The notes under the pieces: generated by a model
Databases searched by the model: none
Seen by the model: only the letters and a program-made list of their open reading frames with translations
Told to the model about the DNA's origin: nothing
Shown here: one piece after another, positions 24,255-34,768 of the stretch
Layout of the letters: each line of letters starts with the position of its first letter
How positions within the stretch are numbered: position 1 is the first letter of the stretch
Program-made: the position numbers and the translations under genes
From: Zoroaster sp. YZ-2022
Taxonomy: Eukaryota > Echinodermata > Asteroidea > Forcipulatida > Zoroasteridae
DNA length: 64,000 nt
Direction of reading: 5' to 3'
NCBI GenBank assembly: GCA_029582265.1
Contig: CM055816.1
Span: 82,702,472 to 82,766,471 of the forward strand

Positions 24255-24890
24255 AATGTCCTTCAATCAATAGATAGTTCAGAATGGCGTAAACATTATG
24301 TTAGAAATTGTAAATGTGTCCCAGTATTCAATAAGGCTCTTACTCAGAAACAGATTAATCTGATAGAAAGTATCCAAAAAAGAGCCTGTAGAATTATCCT
24401 TGGTGTTGATTATGTATCTTACAACCTGGCCCTATCAGTATGTAAATTTCAAACCCTGGAAGTGAGAAGACACAATATCTGTGTTGATTTTGCCACTGCT
24501 TTAGCTAGCCATCCTCAGTATCAAAATTGAAACCCTTTGAAAAATCCTGTTGACTGTTTTTTGAGACAAAAGGTTAAATATCAACAGTATTTCTGTAAAA
24601 CTCAGAGATTTCGTAACAGTGCCATTCCGTATTTTATTAATCTACTTAACACTACAACACACATATAAATTATTACATTATTTAGCCACATATTTTTAAT
24701 TTCTTAATTATTTTATTACACCTGTTTTAGCGTGTTTGTATGTATATACATTTTAAATTCTGAAATTGTAATTGTTTTATTTTAATTGTATTAATTGTAA
24801 CACATTGTAAAAAGTGCACGCAATTCAGCCTTTGGCTGCCATGTGACATTTTAGTGTAATAAACCATCAATGAATGAATGAATGAATGTA
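24255..24890 (+). mobile_element. 5'-truncated LINE, C-terminus and 3' tail
   Basis: The frame from 24252 reads LTQKQINLIESIQKRACRII, LGVDYVSYNLALSVCKFQTL and EVRRHNICVDFATALASHP, the conserved C-terminal region after the RT in several LINE clades. After one stop it continues NPLKNPVDCFLRQKVKYQQY. The 3' UTR ends taataaaccatcaatgaatg with a (GAAT)n tail at 24868-24890. Only the last 640 bp remain; clade uncertain. Confidence 0.7.
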
Positions 24891-25329
24891 ATCATGCAAA
24901 GTTTCAAATCTTCCAAATGTTATTTGTAATACTTAAAGCTGCATGCTGTACAGTGGAATTGCACACATGTGCATGTACATTAACTACAGAGTGTAGAGTG
25001 GTGGCGCTCTTCATTAGAAGCCACCAAAATTGCTATGGTACACAAGGGATTATCTGCACCAGTATTTACCTGGTATGGAAGGTCACACTGTGAAAAATGG
25101 GCTGGTACTGAAAGGGTTATTATCAATTTAAAATAACTTGCCATATCAACCACGATTATATGTTATGATTATAACACAGAAATATGTTCAATAATTCTTA
25201 AATTTACTGGTGTAACTTTATATTGTCACATAAAACGACATGGGTGTATTATTGCCCAAACCATTGACAAATCCAGGGGTGTCAAAGAGGGGCGTGTCCC
25301 CTTTTTGTCCGTGCATGTACATGTACATT
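24891..25329. other. No feature seen
   Basis: AT-rich spacer between the LINE tail and the 38-bp array, without a convincing coding frame or repeat structure. Confidence 0.5.
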
Positions 25330-25339
25330 TACCATACGC

Positions 25340-25750
25340 TTTTTCGTGTCCCCTTGTCAGAATGTCAGTGTACATCCCCACCCTTTTGCCGTGTGCCTCC
25401 TTGTCAGTGTACCTCCCCACCCCTTTTGCCGTATTCCCCTTGTCAGTGTACTTCCCCGCCTCTTTTGCCGTGTTCCCCTTGTCAGTGTACCTCCCCACCC
25501 CTTTTGCCGTGTTTCCCCTTATCAGTGTACCTCTCCACCCTTTGCCGTGTCCCCTTGTCAGTGTACCTCCCACCACTTTTGCCGTGTTCCCCTTATCAGT
25601 GTACCTCCCCACCCCTTTTGCCGTGTTCCACCCTTGTCAGTGTACCTCCCCACCCCTTTTGCCGTGTTCCACCCTTGTCAGTGTACCTACCCACCCCTTT
25701 TGCCGTGTTCCACCCTTGTCAGTGTACCTCCCCACCCCTTTTGCCTTTTC
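25340..25750 (+). repeat. 38-bp minisatellite (C-rich), about 10 copies
   Basis: Tandem units of about 36-39 bp containing cttgtcagtgtacctccccaccccttttgccgtgttcc with small indels. Because of composition it stays open in several frames on both strands (repeated SVYLPTPFAVFP one way, GRYTDKGNTAKG the other), but the reading frames slip between units and none has a plausible start or splice context. I regard it as non-coding. Confidence 0.9.
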
Positions 25751-26344
25751 GATACCCTGGGCCCGTCCCTGGCACAGACTTGCTGGCTTTTCTTAGTTCA
25801 AATTTTGCTTGGAAGTTCAAGGATGAACAAGTTAACTTACGTGGCTTCACTTATTTTATTGTTCATCTTACAAAGCCATGATTTATAATCATCAATAGGC
25901 AGATTTTTATTCCAGTGATTAGGCAATGTTGAGATCACTATATAGTTTTCACGCGGAGGAATTCCCCTGGTTTGTCTTCAAACTTTGTACTCCAATGCGT
26001 ACATACTATGCCACTTTGTATAGGCCTATTATAAGTGGTGGGGATTAAATTAAAGTCTTTCATATTTATTGTCTTTACTTTGTTTACATAGTCTTATAAG
26101 TTAAGTATACATTATTGCTTTTATTTGGTATGTTGCTGTAAACATAATTTGACATCATTGATAGTATTGAAGTTGAATTTGAATGTTTTATTTAATGGAA
26201 TAGCTTCTTAGATTTAGAAGTGTCAACAATTCAAGTAAGACGAACGATCACTCGTCTGATCCTTATTTGTTTTCTTTCTTTGTCGTGTTTTGTTTTGCTA
26301 TATTATTTTTGGTATCATACCATTTTCTTCTCCGTAGAATCATT

Positions 26345-26775
26345 ACAATCACTTCACCGAGATGCCGACTAACCTGTAGTGACATGACCGCACCCAGATT
26401 TGAATAAACAAACACGCCCTCATGGGTGCCGTGATAAGAACATTTTTGCATTTTTGTATTTCTTCCAAATAGGCTATATTTGTAAATGGAGAAAAGGTGA
26501 TTCTTTCGCTGTTTTTTCACCAGCAAAAGTTGTATACTTCATCTACAGCAAGTAATTTTTTATTGGAAATTAAGGTACTCTTATATTACTGATCAGCAGT
26601 GAACAATGTATTGTAGATACATGGATCCATTTTTTCAATTTTATATAATCATATAATTTAATATAATTATCTTGTCTGTATATAATCACTGTAATCACAG
26701 CGCTGACTAACCCGTAGTGGCATGACCGCGCCCAGATTTGAATAAACAAAGACACCCTCATGGGGGCCATGATAA
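26345..26775. repeat. Pair of 90-bp direct repeats
   Basis: 26350-26435 and 26697-26775 share gccgactaacctgtagtgac / gctgactaacccgtagtggc and agatttgaataaacaaa, followed by ccctcatggg. About 350 bp apart, diverged. Function unknown. Confidence 0.7.
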
Positions 26776-27420
26776 AAACAATGTCAAGTAGGTTAGGAAT
26801 CCCATGAAGTTTGCTGAAATACTAATCTTATTGTGGTAGATTGATAATTAAGATGTTGAAACACTCATCTTGGTATTTTGTTTCTCAAAAACATATTCTT
26901 AATGAGAGAAAATGCTGATTGTTTTTGGTGGGTTTTCAACAGCAAGAATTAGTTGTGCACGTCGTCGACAGAATTCGGTCGTATTGCATTTAGTGTAAAC
27001 CCCACTGCTTCAAAAGCATGGAACGCTTGTGACGTCATAAACGCTGCACACAAAGTGCACACAATTTAATCATAATTTTTACCGATGAGATGACGTCATA
27101 TCAGAAGCATTATAATGGTCTCTATCTCTCAGATCAACTTGTATTATACATTCATTCAAATATTCAAATCGAAGACGTAAAATGTTTTTATTCCAAAATA
27201 TGACCATCCGACCAACATGGTTTAAATTACATATTATTCTGGGGTTATGAATACAGCAACATTTTAAGATCATTGGGACCGGGCAATATAAGGTTTCATT
27301 GAGTCCACTCATCGCTCCTTACTCTCATTCACCTCCTCCACCCCCACCCCCGTTTGAATTCACTAGTCCCATGTTGGGATTCAATCTGCATGTGGTAATG
27401 GTAGACAAAAGTGAACTTAC

Positions 27421-27560
27421 GATATAGCCACGGGACGATGACATATAACAGTAGACCTTCAAGCCGTCTGGATACACGTCAGGTTGCGGATAGATGGTGT
27501 AAACACCATCCACGTCGTTACCAGCATCATGATAGGACTGACAGTCTTCATGTCTGTAAT
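27421..27560 (-). CDS. Fibrinogen-related protein, first FReD exon
   Basis: 140-bp exon after acceptor ttattatctgtcattag, ending at donor atc|gtaagt (phase 0). It encodes HEDCQSYHDAGNDVDGVYTI then YPDGLKVYCYMSSSRGYI: the opening of a fibrinogen domain with its first disulfide pair (the two Cys are 31 residues apart; the family usually has about 28-30) and the DGVYTI strand. The splice to 11921-12194 gives VYCYMSSSRGYI-VIQRRED, which reproduces the family pattern VYCDM...GWTVIQRRED apart from CYM for CDM and the shorter, glycine-poor segment. The first codon is split (phase 1), so at least one coding exon lies upstream. Confidence 0.82.
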
Positions 27561-28244
27561 CTAATGACAGATAATAATAAGATATATTACTAGTAAGTGC
27601 ATTTATTGATGAATGGATATAGGGACTCAGATGGTGAAGAGAATTAAACATGTTGTAAACATTGTAATTACCGCACCATGATTGGTCCCGATACAGCAAC
27701 ATTCTATGATTTTACTTTCTACAAGACTAAGTGGTTAAACATGTATCCACCGTTTTCCCTTATCAATTCGGCATTTTTTCTACATTTTTCTTTGTAATCG
27801 GAAAATTTATAATTTACTTGAGGAAATGAAAAGTACTTTAAAGGGTCTATGAAATAGAGCGTTTTAACAGTGTAAACAATAAAGTATGCCTATTGGAGAA
27901 TATATTTTCCCGTTGTCCAATTTTTCTGCGTCCGTTTGTGCAATTAAAAATAATTAAATTCAAAATTTTAGGAAACGCCGCGCTCCTCCCATTCCTTCTT
28001 ATTAACATAAAATCTGTGACGTACACCTGGGAGATTTTAGCACTAGCCCATGTTTACGTGGCACTCTGTGTCATGCTGTATTATGTTTCACGAAGTTTTA
28101 ATGTCTCTTTTTAACAGTCTCTTTTTTTGGTTATAAATGCCGTAACGTATTTTTATGTCACAAATAACCCCTGCAGTTATCCGTTGGTATGTTCCGATTC
28201 AATGGAGGCGTGCGCTACGTTGCACGGTACCACCGGCGCACGGT

Positions 28245-28280
28245 ACCAGCCCGGCCACGCCGCCGCGTGGCCGGGCTGGT
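28245..28280. repeat. GC-rich perfect hairpin (16-bp stem, 4-nt loop)
   Basis: ACCAGCCCGGCCACGC, loop CGCC, GCGTGGCCGGGCTGGT. Every base of the 16-bp stem pairs, and it lies in otherwise AT-rich DNA. Flanks contain a near-repeat, gcacggtaccaccggcgc followed by gcacggtacc. It could be the centre of a palindromic element; no terminators or genes are nearby. Confidence 0.85.
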
Positions 28281-28394
28281 GGTGATCGGTGCTTGCATGT
28301 GCATGACTTGTTTATTACATAAGTCGTGTGTACACACGTTGCCAGCAGTTTATGACTGTTTTAGTAGCAACAATGAATAATGGCCAACAATAAT

Positions 28395-28580
28395 GGGTTA
28401 ATTGATTTAATTTTGCTCTACACCGACGTGTGTATAGCACTGTATAATCGGTGCTTTCTGAGTGTCTGTGGGAAAAACTTCACAGGCGACTCGGGCGGGA
28501 TTCGAACCCACGACCTCCTGCTTAGGGCAAAATTAAATCAATTGTTTATCACCCGACGCAAGAATTTCATCAAACTATAA
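28395..28580 (-). mobile_element. tRNA-derived SINE fragment with inverted tail
   Basis: On the minus strand it carries GGTTCGAATCCCGCC (a B-box) and the body shared with the 45350 copies. The A-box half is missing; instead the sequence jumps at 28531 to agggcaaaattaaatcaatt, which is the inverted complement of the element's own gatttaattttgc end (also present at 28405). The element is therefore bounded by inverted repeats. Confidence 0.75.
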
Positions 28581-29378
28581 ATAATGGGTTAATGGGTTAA
28601 AAGGGTATACTAGCAAACAATGAAAACCTTTGCTTGCTGTGTTCTCTCGGTAATCTAGTTGGAAGTGATTGTATATTATGTACAGCACATGTGACGACTC
28701 CACGCACTCATGGTTAGACTGGTACCCGTACCGCCTCTGGGCACCAGACCATGCCGCCAGGGTAAGGCTCCCTGCCCAGGTGTACGTCAGCGCCTTCTCG
28801 CGTCGTGCAAAATTTGGAACAATTTTGTTTTAATTTAATTAAAATAAAAAAATCTACTCAAGACACAAAACAAACTTACAATTGTTTTTATTCATATCAA
28901 AATGATAAAATAACAACAACAAATAAAGTCTAGTTCGGCCAAGTTTACCTTGGTAAAATAATAAACTCTTCCATTGTCCTGACATAATGTGGATTATACA
29001 ACACCCAAGTAGATCATTGTCATTTGATTGGAGGATACATGGCCTACGTCATCAACCGTGCATTTTAGTTCCATTCACCGTGCATTTTGGTTCCATCCCA
29101 TTTGATCTATTGCACGCTAGACCACATCACGCGTTATGATTCAGATTCAGAATATTTATTGTCATCTGTATAAAACATACATTGAAATTTGGTATGGTCT
29201 TGCGAGCGTCAAAAATATCAAGAATATATTTATATATACAATTAATATATGAACAACAATAACAAAATATTAATAGACAACCTCACTTCTATTTTGACAT
29301 TAATTTAGAAAACAATACAATAAAAATAAAAATAAGAATTATGTTAAATTAAAATTACAATTACAATTATGCTGACAA

Positions 29379-30060
29379 TTACATTTGATCATCCAATAAA
29401 CGTACTGCACTTGGATAAAAACTATTCAAGGTTCGATTTGAATCAGCTCTAATTGATCTATACCGCTTTCCTGTTCTCATCAATTCAAATAACTCATACG
29501 CAGGGTGGGATACGTCTAAAATAATTGACCTAGATTTCTTTAGGACACGTGCTTCATAAAGTGTATTTAATGCGGGTAACTCACAGCCAATTATAGCACT
29601 AGCGGTGTTAACTACACGACTGAGGCGTTTCCCGTCATTCACCGTGGTGTTACCGTACCAGACAGCGACTGAGAATGTCAAAACACTCTCAACCACTGCC
29701 CGGTAAAACCTCACCAACAAATCCTGACTGACACGGAAACTTCTCAATCTCCTAAGAAAGAACAGACGCTGCTGGGCTTTTCTAACAATGAAATCAACAT
29801 GGGTCACCCATTTCAGATCATTGGATATATATACTCCTAAAAATTTGAAGGAGTCAGCAATTTCGACTTCAGATCCATTTATACTTAATGGATGAATATC
29901 AGTGGGATTTCTTCTGAAGTCCACAATTATTTCCTTGGTCTTATCGACATTTAACTCTAAATTATTGTCGTGACACCATTTAACTAAATGCTCGACTTCA
30001 TCACGATATGAGGATTCGTCCTTGATATTTAACCATAAAATTATTATCAGAGTTCGTTAC
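29379..30060 (-). pseudogene. L2-type LINE RT thumb and C-terminus
   Basis: Frame contains VDFRRNPTDIHPLSINGSEV, DSFKFLGVYISNDLKWVTHV, KAQQRLFFLRRLRSFRVSQD, VESVLTFSVAVWYGN, NTASAIIGCELPALNTLYEA, SHPAYELFELMRTGKRYRSI and NSFYPSAVRLLDDQ up to the stop: a typical C-terminus of the L2/CR1 group. Upstream (to 30060) the DEVEHLVKWCHDNNLELN part follows in the same register, after the deleted catalytic segment. Confidence 0.82.
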
Positions 30061-30645
30061 GCAGTCATGCGTGAACAAAGAGTACAGCATAGGTGATAAA
30101 ATACATCCTTGAGGTGCTCCTGTACTCAGGACACGTAGCTTAGAAAAACGTTGCCCTATCTTCACCACTTGTGAACGATCTAATAAACAATCTAAAATCC
30201 ACTGACAAATAGAAGGATTAAGATTCAAGTTTATCAATTTATCGTACAATTTAAAAGGTGATATGGTATTAAAAGCCGAACTATAATCCACAAATAAAAA
30301 TCTGCAATAATTAGGAATATTCTTGTCGAGGAATTGTGATGCTTTAAATAGAGCCCATGAAATAGCATCGTCAACTGATCTGTTTGGGCTATAGGCGAAC
30401 TGGAACGGATCTAATTTAGGTGACAGCTGTGACTGAATGAAGTTTCTAACTAGAGATTCCAAGCATTTCATGACAATTGAAGTTAAAGCTACTGGGCGGT
30501 AGTCGTTAAGGCAAGTAACTGGCGATCGTTTAGGCACAGGAATAATGATCGACTTTTTAAAAACATTTGGCACATGACTAATTTTCAATGACCAGTTAAA
30601 TAATTTACATAAAATATTGCACAATTCATCCTTACAAGATCGCAA
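30001..30645 (-). pseudogene. L2-type LINE RT palm, catalytic box deleted
   Basis: Reads SCKDELCNILCKLFNWSL, IIIPVPKRSPVTCLNDYRPV, PFQFAYSPNRSVDDAI, FLFVDYSSAFNTISPFKL (A-box Asp kept) and STGAPQGCILSPMLYSLFTH (B box). It should then reach VKYADDTT; instead MVKYQGRILIS and a stop follow. Comparison with the next frame indicates a small deletion right over the YADD codons, with loss of register. Confidence 0.82.
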
Positions 30646-30679
30646 AAGGCGTGGGCTAATGCCATCCGTGGGCTAATGA

Positions 30680-31040
30680 GGTGTCGTGGCCGAGCGGTCT
30701 AGCTTACCGGATTCAAGTTCTGGTGTTAACAACAGAATGTGGGTTCGAATCACGGCCGTGACACTTGTGTCCTTGAGCAAGACACTTAATCATAATTGCT
30801 TCTCTCCACCCAGGGGTTAAATGGGTACCTGTGAAGGCAGAGTTGGTTTGCTCTATATGCGCTAGAAATGGCAGCAATTGAGCTGTATACTCCCCAGGGA
30901 GCTGAGATGGTTTCAGGAATGATTTATGAGCCTTATGAGCCTTATGAGCAGGGATAATAATATAATGCGCCTTGAGCACCACTTAGTTGGTGGATACGTG
31001 CGCTATATAAATCCACACATTATTATTATTATTATTATTA
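30680..31040 (+). mobile_element. tRNA-derived SINE with LINE-like tail
   Basis: The head GTGTCGTGGCCGAGCGGTCT carries a tRNA A-box; the B-box GTGGGTTCGAATCACGGCC follows at about 30740. Next is a conserved-looking central segment with gtgtccttgagcaagacact, a triplicated tatgagcct motif, and a 3' end gcgctatataaatccaca with (ATT)7 at 31020-31040. The head resembles a class II (Leu/Ser) tRNA. Its gcgcaatata-like 3' end resembles the tail of the CR1 element at 20007, suggesting mobilisation by such a LINE (inference). Inserted in the L2-type LINE in opposite orientation. Confidence 0.85.
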
Positions 31041-31600
31041 TCCGGTCCAGGTGCTTTTTTAGCTTTTAACTGTCCTAATACACGACGAGTGTCTTCAAGC
31101 GTGACCTCAAATGGTGGAGGTAATGTTTCGTACATTTCTGTTAAATGATCCATTGGGCGGTCAAAGCGTGTATAAAAATCATTAAGTTGATCCGGAAGTG
31201 TTGCATCGTCCTCAGGTGCTCGTCTCTGCTTCGGTTTGTATCCAGTAATTTTATTAAAACCTCTCCATAGTTCCCTGGAGTTAGTGACAGAAATATCATC
31301 CTCGAGTTTATTGCGATACCTTAGCTTCGCATCTCTGATTGCCTTAAAAAGATCGTACTTGGCCTTTTTGATGGCTGAAGCATCGCCGGACCTAAATGCA
31401 ACTTCCTTGGCACGAAGTTGATTACGCACTGTCTGATTAAACCAGGGTTTGTCATTAGAAAATCTCTTCATCGCTATCTTTGGAATGCACACCTCCTCGC
31501 AGAATTTAATATAATCCATAGTGACCTCAGTGCACTCATCAAGGTTAGTTGAGTTTTCAACAAACATGTTCCAGTCCGTTTTCAGCAAACATGTACTCAG
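31041..31600 (-). pseudogene. L2-type LINE segment upstream of RT
   Basis: Encodes LDECTEVTMDYIKFCEEVCI, FSNDKPWFNQTVRNQLRAKE, SRELWRGFNKITGYK and LEDTRRVLGQLKAKKAPGPD, the region between endonuclease and RT. It ends in a (ATT)n run that belongs to the SINE tail. Sequence upstream of about 31600 in the same open frame looks unrelated. Confidence 0.78.
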
Positions 31601-31849
31601 CAGTACAAAACGCCCTCTTTTGACATGACACAACCATTCGAGCAAACCGTGTGTGAAAAGCCGAAAAATATAGTAGTGGGTGCCAGAATACAATCTTGTA
31701 TATTTTGTTTATTCTTATAGTTTTATCTCAAATGACAAAGATCTACTTGGAAAGATGGAATGATGTTCCATTCAACTCATGAAAATATTCTCACCATTGC
31801 ACTCATAAACATTCATTATTTGTATACTATTAGGGACGAACGTATACGT

Positions 31850-33180
31850 ATCTTGAGTTATTGCGGGCGTGAAACAAGTTTCTTAGAGTAATTCCACACT
31901 ATATTTCTGCTATAAATGGTCAGTGACAGATTTTTTTTATGTATGTTAAGTGCTTGGGGTATAATTAACGTATTAAATTGCGTTTTTGTAATTTCATGTG
32001 TTGTCCATTTTCATGTTAAAGACTGATTTAATTTTTACCAATTTGGGGGTAAACAAAATCGAAAAATTTACTTTAAAAGATTTTGATGTGGATACAGAAC
32101 TGGGTTTTGGTGCTCTAATGTCAGTTACATATTAAATCCCATCCCCACGTCGCACGAGGTCAGACCTGGGGATTTGGATAAATAATTGAAGCCCAATCTT
32201 TGTTATTGTTTGTTAGCATGGGAATTGTCACTTTGTGTATGTCCCATTGTAGGAATTAGAACAATTCATATTTGAGAATACCCGTACATGGTAGATATAG
32301 GACAGTGCAGTGGGGGTAGAGTCAACAATAATATTGATATGGGAAGGATTAACGGGAATATTCATTCAACCTTGATAATATTGATAAAATGCTTTTATGA
32401 GTATGCTTACTCTCTTTGATTCAAGATATTCAAGATTAAAGGGAAGGTACAACATTGGTAATGTTGGCAAAACTGCTTCTGTGAGTATGCTTACTCTCTT
32501 TGATTCAAGATATACATTAAAGGGAAGGTTCATGACACACTTGAGTTATTGCAGGCATGATACAAGTTTCTTCGAGTCATTCTACACAATTGTTTCTGTA
32601 TATCATATCTGCTATAAATGGTCGGTGATAGATTTTTCAAATATTTTGTTATGCGAATGGCTTGGGGTATAATTAAGTTATTAAATTGCGTTTTTGTAAT
32701 TTCATGAGTTGTCCATTTCCATGTTAAAGACTGATTTAATTTTTACCAATTTGGGGGTAATCAGAATTTGAAATTTAATTTTAACGATTTAATGTGGATA
32801 CCGAGCCGAGTTGTGGTGACCTAATGTCAGTCAGATATAAAATCTGGCCCCACGTCGCCCAAGGTCAGACCTGGTGATTTGGACAAACTATTGAAACCCA
32901 AGGGTAGGGATTTCAATAATATGACATTTCAATAACATGACATTTACAGACAATCTTTGTTATTGTTTACCCTCATAGGGATTGTCACATTATGTATGTC
33001 TCCATGTAGGGATTAGAACAATTCATATATGACAATACTCATACATAGTAGATATAGGACGGTGCAGTGGGAAGGGATCAACAGTAATATGCGAATTAAA
33101 AGGAAGGCTCAACATTGGATGATAATATTGTCAGAATTCTTCTATGAGTATTCTTGCTCTCTTTGAATCAAGATATCTAT
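31850..33180 (+). repeat. Tandem duplication, about 690-bp unit
   Basis: 31853-32535 and 32541-33180 align by eye from ttgagttattgc through gtccatttycatgttaaaga, tttaccaatttgggggtaa and gtagatataggac to the ttactctctttgattcaaga end. The second copy has an extra small duplication (tttcaataatatgac / tttcaataacatgac). No gene inside. The same family appears in inverse orientation at about 59280-59950. Confidence 0.8.
32395..32535 (+). repeat. Two copies of the 81-bp motif found at 59430
   Basis: gagtatgcttactctctttg followed by attcaagatat and aaagggaaggtacaacattg, repeated once; opposite in strand to the larger array at 59430-59945. The apparent open frame (repeated SMLTLFDSRY) is a by-product of the 81-bp (27-codon) period. 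Confidence 0.85.
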
Positions 33181-34069
33181 CAATCAACCAATCAGTGAAA
33201 GTTTCAGCTTATTACGTTGTATCTTCAACGAGAAAATATTGAACATCGCATTGAGATTGTTCGTATTCATTCTAATACGAAATTTAGGAAAGAGTACTCT
33301 TTTCTAAAAACAGGAAATTATTTGACAGAAGGTGACCGCATCTCAGACAAAAACCAATTTCTATGGAATGCCATCATCAGCGTAAAGGGATAATAATTAT
33401 AGTCAGGAACAACAGAGCATGGAATAGGAGTGCTAGTTTTTAGATTAACTTAGTGATTGAAAATAATACCCCACATGATAAGGTAATATTACCGTTACTG
33501 CTCTATAAATTATCTAGTCATTTCCAGTCACTGTGGTCATCTTAATCTAGGACACCGATTCCATGCCCTGTTGAAAGTTTGTTTTGATCGTGACGATGTT
33601 GTCCGTTTAACTGCAAATAAAGCTTCACATTGTATTTAATGTGCAGTTTGTCAATGGACAATCATGAGTGGGCACTATTCATAGAGTCCTATGTGACAAG
33701 TTTGGATTACTCTCTGCTGATTCTCAGTATTTTCAAAGCATAAAACTATGGTAGTTCTCACCTTCTCGTTACGGTAAACTGCATGGAACATTCCGTATGC
33801 CGCATTCATTTTTGTTTTCGTAGGACAGCAATGGAAGGTTTGATACATTTTACTGGTTTTTGTTATTAAATTATTTATTTTTCCTTTCTCGGCTATCAGT
33901 CCTGTTTGATTAACAAACAATTCACGATCTTTCATTGTCATCATAAATGTATACCGTATTGGGACTATTCCACACAGTATTCAAGAAGGAATAAGTTTTA
34001 AAAATAGTGAAAACCATGTTTTGACCTACCTGAATACTGTAACATCGCCATTGCAAAGTGTATACTCAC

Positions 34070-34117
34070 AATCAATCCCGTGGAGAAAACGGGTACTGTC
34101 ACATTCTAGTTCACAAT
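34070..34117 (-). CDS. Possible upstream mini-exon of the FReD gene
   Basis: A 48-bp segment between a strong acceptor (tgtctgttgtatttttcag) and a good donor (gatt|gtgagt). In the only useful register it encodes CELECDSTRFLHGID and has the same split-codon phase as the next exon at 27421-27560 (ends with one base; that exon supplies two), giving a Tyr codon at the joint. Two Cys in a short acidic stretch would suit a linker or small disulfide module ahead of the fibrinogen domain. Against it: the acceptor tract overlaps, on the other strand, a possible extension of the Penelope coding frame. Phase agreement could be chance (about one in three). Confidence 0.4.
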
Positions 34118-34137
34118 CTGAAAAATACAACAGACAA

Positions 34138-34516
34138 CAACAGAGAGGGAGTCTACCGGATCCCCTGAGAGTGCGGTAAGGTGTACATCGGTGAAACAGG
34201 GCGCAACCTCCCCATCAGATTGAAGGAACACCGAGCACACGGCCGCAGAGGAGATTTCGAGAAGTCCGCTATCGTCAAGCACTCACACATCAAGGACCAC
34301 CAAATCGACTGGCAGGCAGCCCAACTCATCACACCCATCGACACATGGCACCCCAGACGCATCAGAGAGGCCATCGAGATCGTCAAACACGACACTGTGC
34401 CACAGGACATCGGCTTCTACATCAGCGACATTTGGCGACCACTACTACGGACTGAAGGATCTTCTATATCCGAAGTCCATAACCCACCCCAGACTGAGGG
34501 ATCTCCTATATCCTAA
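34138..34516 (+). pseudogene. Penelope GIY-YIG endonuclease fragment
   Basis: Reads NREGVYRIP, an in-frame TGA where the family has a Cys, then ECGKVYIGETGRNLPIRLKE, a DFEKSAIVKHSHIKDHQIDW block, QLITPIDTWHPRRIREAIEI and a C-terminal tail to a stop at 34516. The GIY-YIG core (VYRI...VYIGETGR), the Arg of IRLKEH and the C-terminal Glu in REAIEI are visible. In Penelope elements this domain nicks DNA for target-primed integration. The premature stop and missing RT mean it is dead. Confidence 0.82.
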
Positions 34517-34721
34517 GTCAACCACCCTCCACCCCCCTGTGCTTGTCAACAACTGATTCAGTTCAGTGAGCACACACTCCTCTCCCGCAACCCCTAGGAT
34601 CCTAGTCTCAACAGTTCCCGCCTGCGCGCCTCAACGAACTAATCCTCCAGCATCCATTCAGGGGATGATCCTCCAGCAGTCTACTTAAGCAGCAGCATTT
34701 TCCAGAGTCCGGCATTCTCCT

Positions 34722-34768
34722 GAGGACGATCAGAGCATACTGATCGAAACGTCGAGTTGTACCTCCAG
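34722..34768 (+). ncRNA. Hammerhead-ribozyme-like motif
   Basis: CCTGAGGACGATCAG, loop AGCATA, CTGATCGAAACGTCGAG. This has the CUGANGA box, a perfect stem (GATCAG/CTGATC), GAAAC and a GUC cleavage triplet in the right order for a minimal type I hammerhead, a motif known from Penelope elements. One extra C lies between the CUGAGGA box and the stem, and the same extra C is in the 63.4 kb copy. Stem I is only about 3 bp (ctc/gag). Activity is uncertain. Confidence 0.5.

Larger units (their letters stand above)
29145..31600 (-). mobile_element. 5'-truncated L2/CR1-type LINE, interrupted by a SINE
   Basis: The 3' end carries gacaataaatattctgaatc (minus strand, around 29145-29165), the usual tail of this LINE group. 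RT fragments lie at 31041-31600, 30001-30645 and 29379-30060. A SINE sits at 30680-31040 between the KAPGPD motif and its continuation. The sequence encoding the RT catalytic YADD box is deleted near 30034. The 5' end fades near 31600 (within the segment before the RT), with no endonuclease, so it is a truncated insertion. Confidence 0.82.

Noticed and set aside
25226..25888. Long proline-rich or Gly/Lys-rich open frames over the 38-bp array on both strands
   Set aside because: Frames are open only because of the C-rich repeat; unit length changes shift the register and no start or splice context exists.
33675..33944. 89-codon minus-strand frame with a fair donor (aag|gtgaga), tested as an extra FReD exon
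   Set aside because: The only usable acceptor would create a TGA at the joint with the 34070 exon and its donor phase does not fit 27421-27560. No family resemblance.
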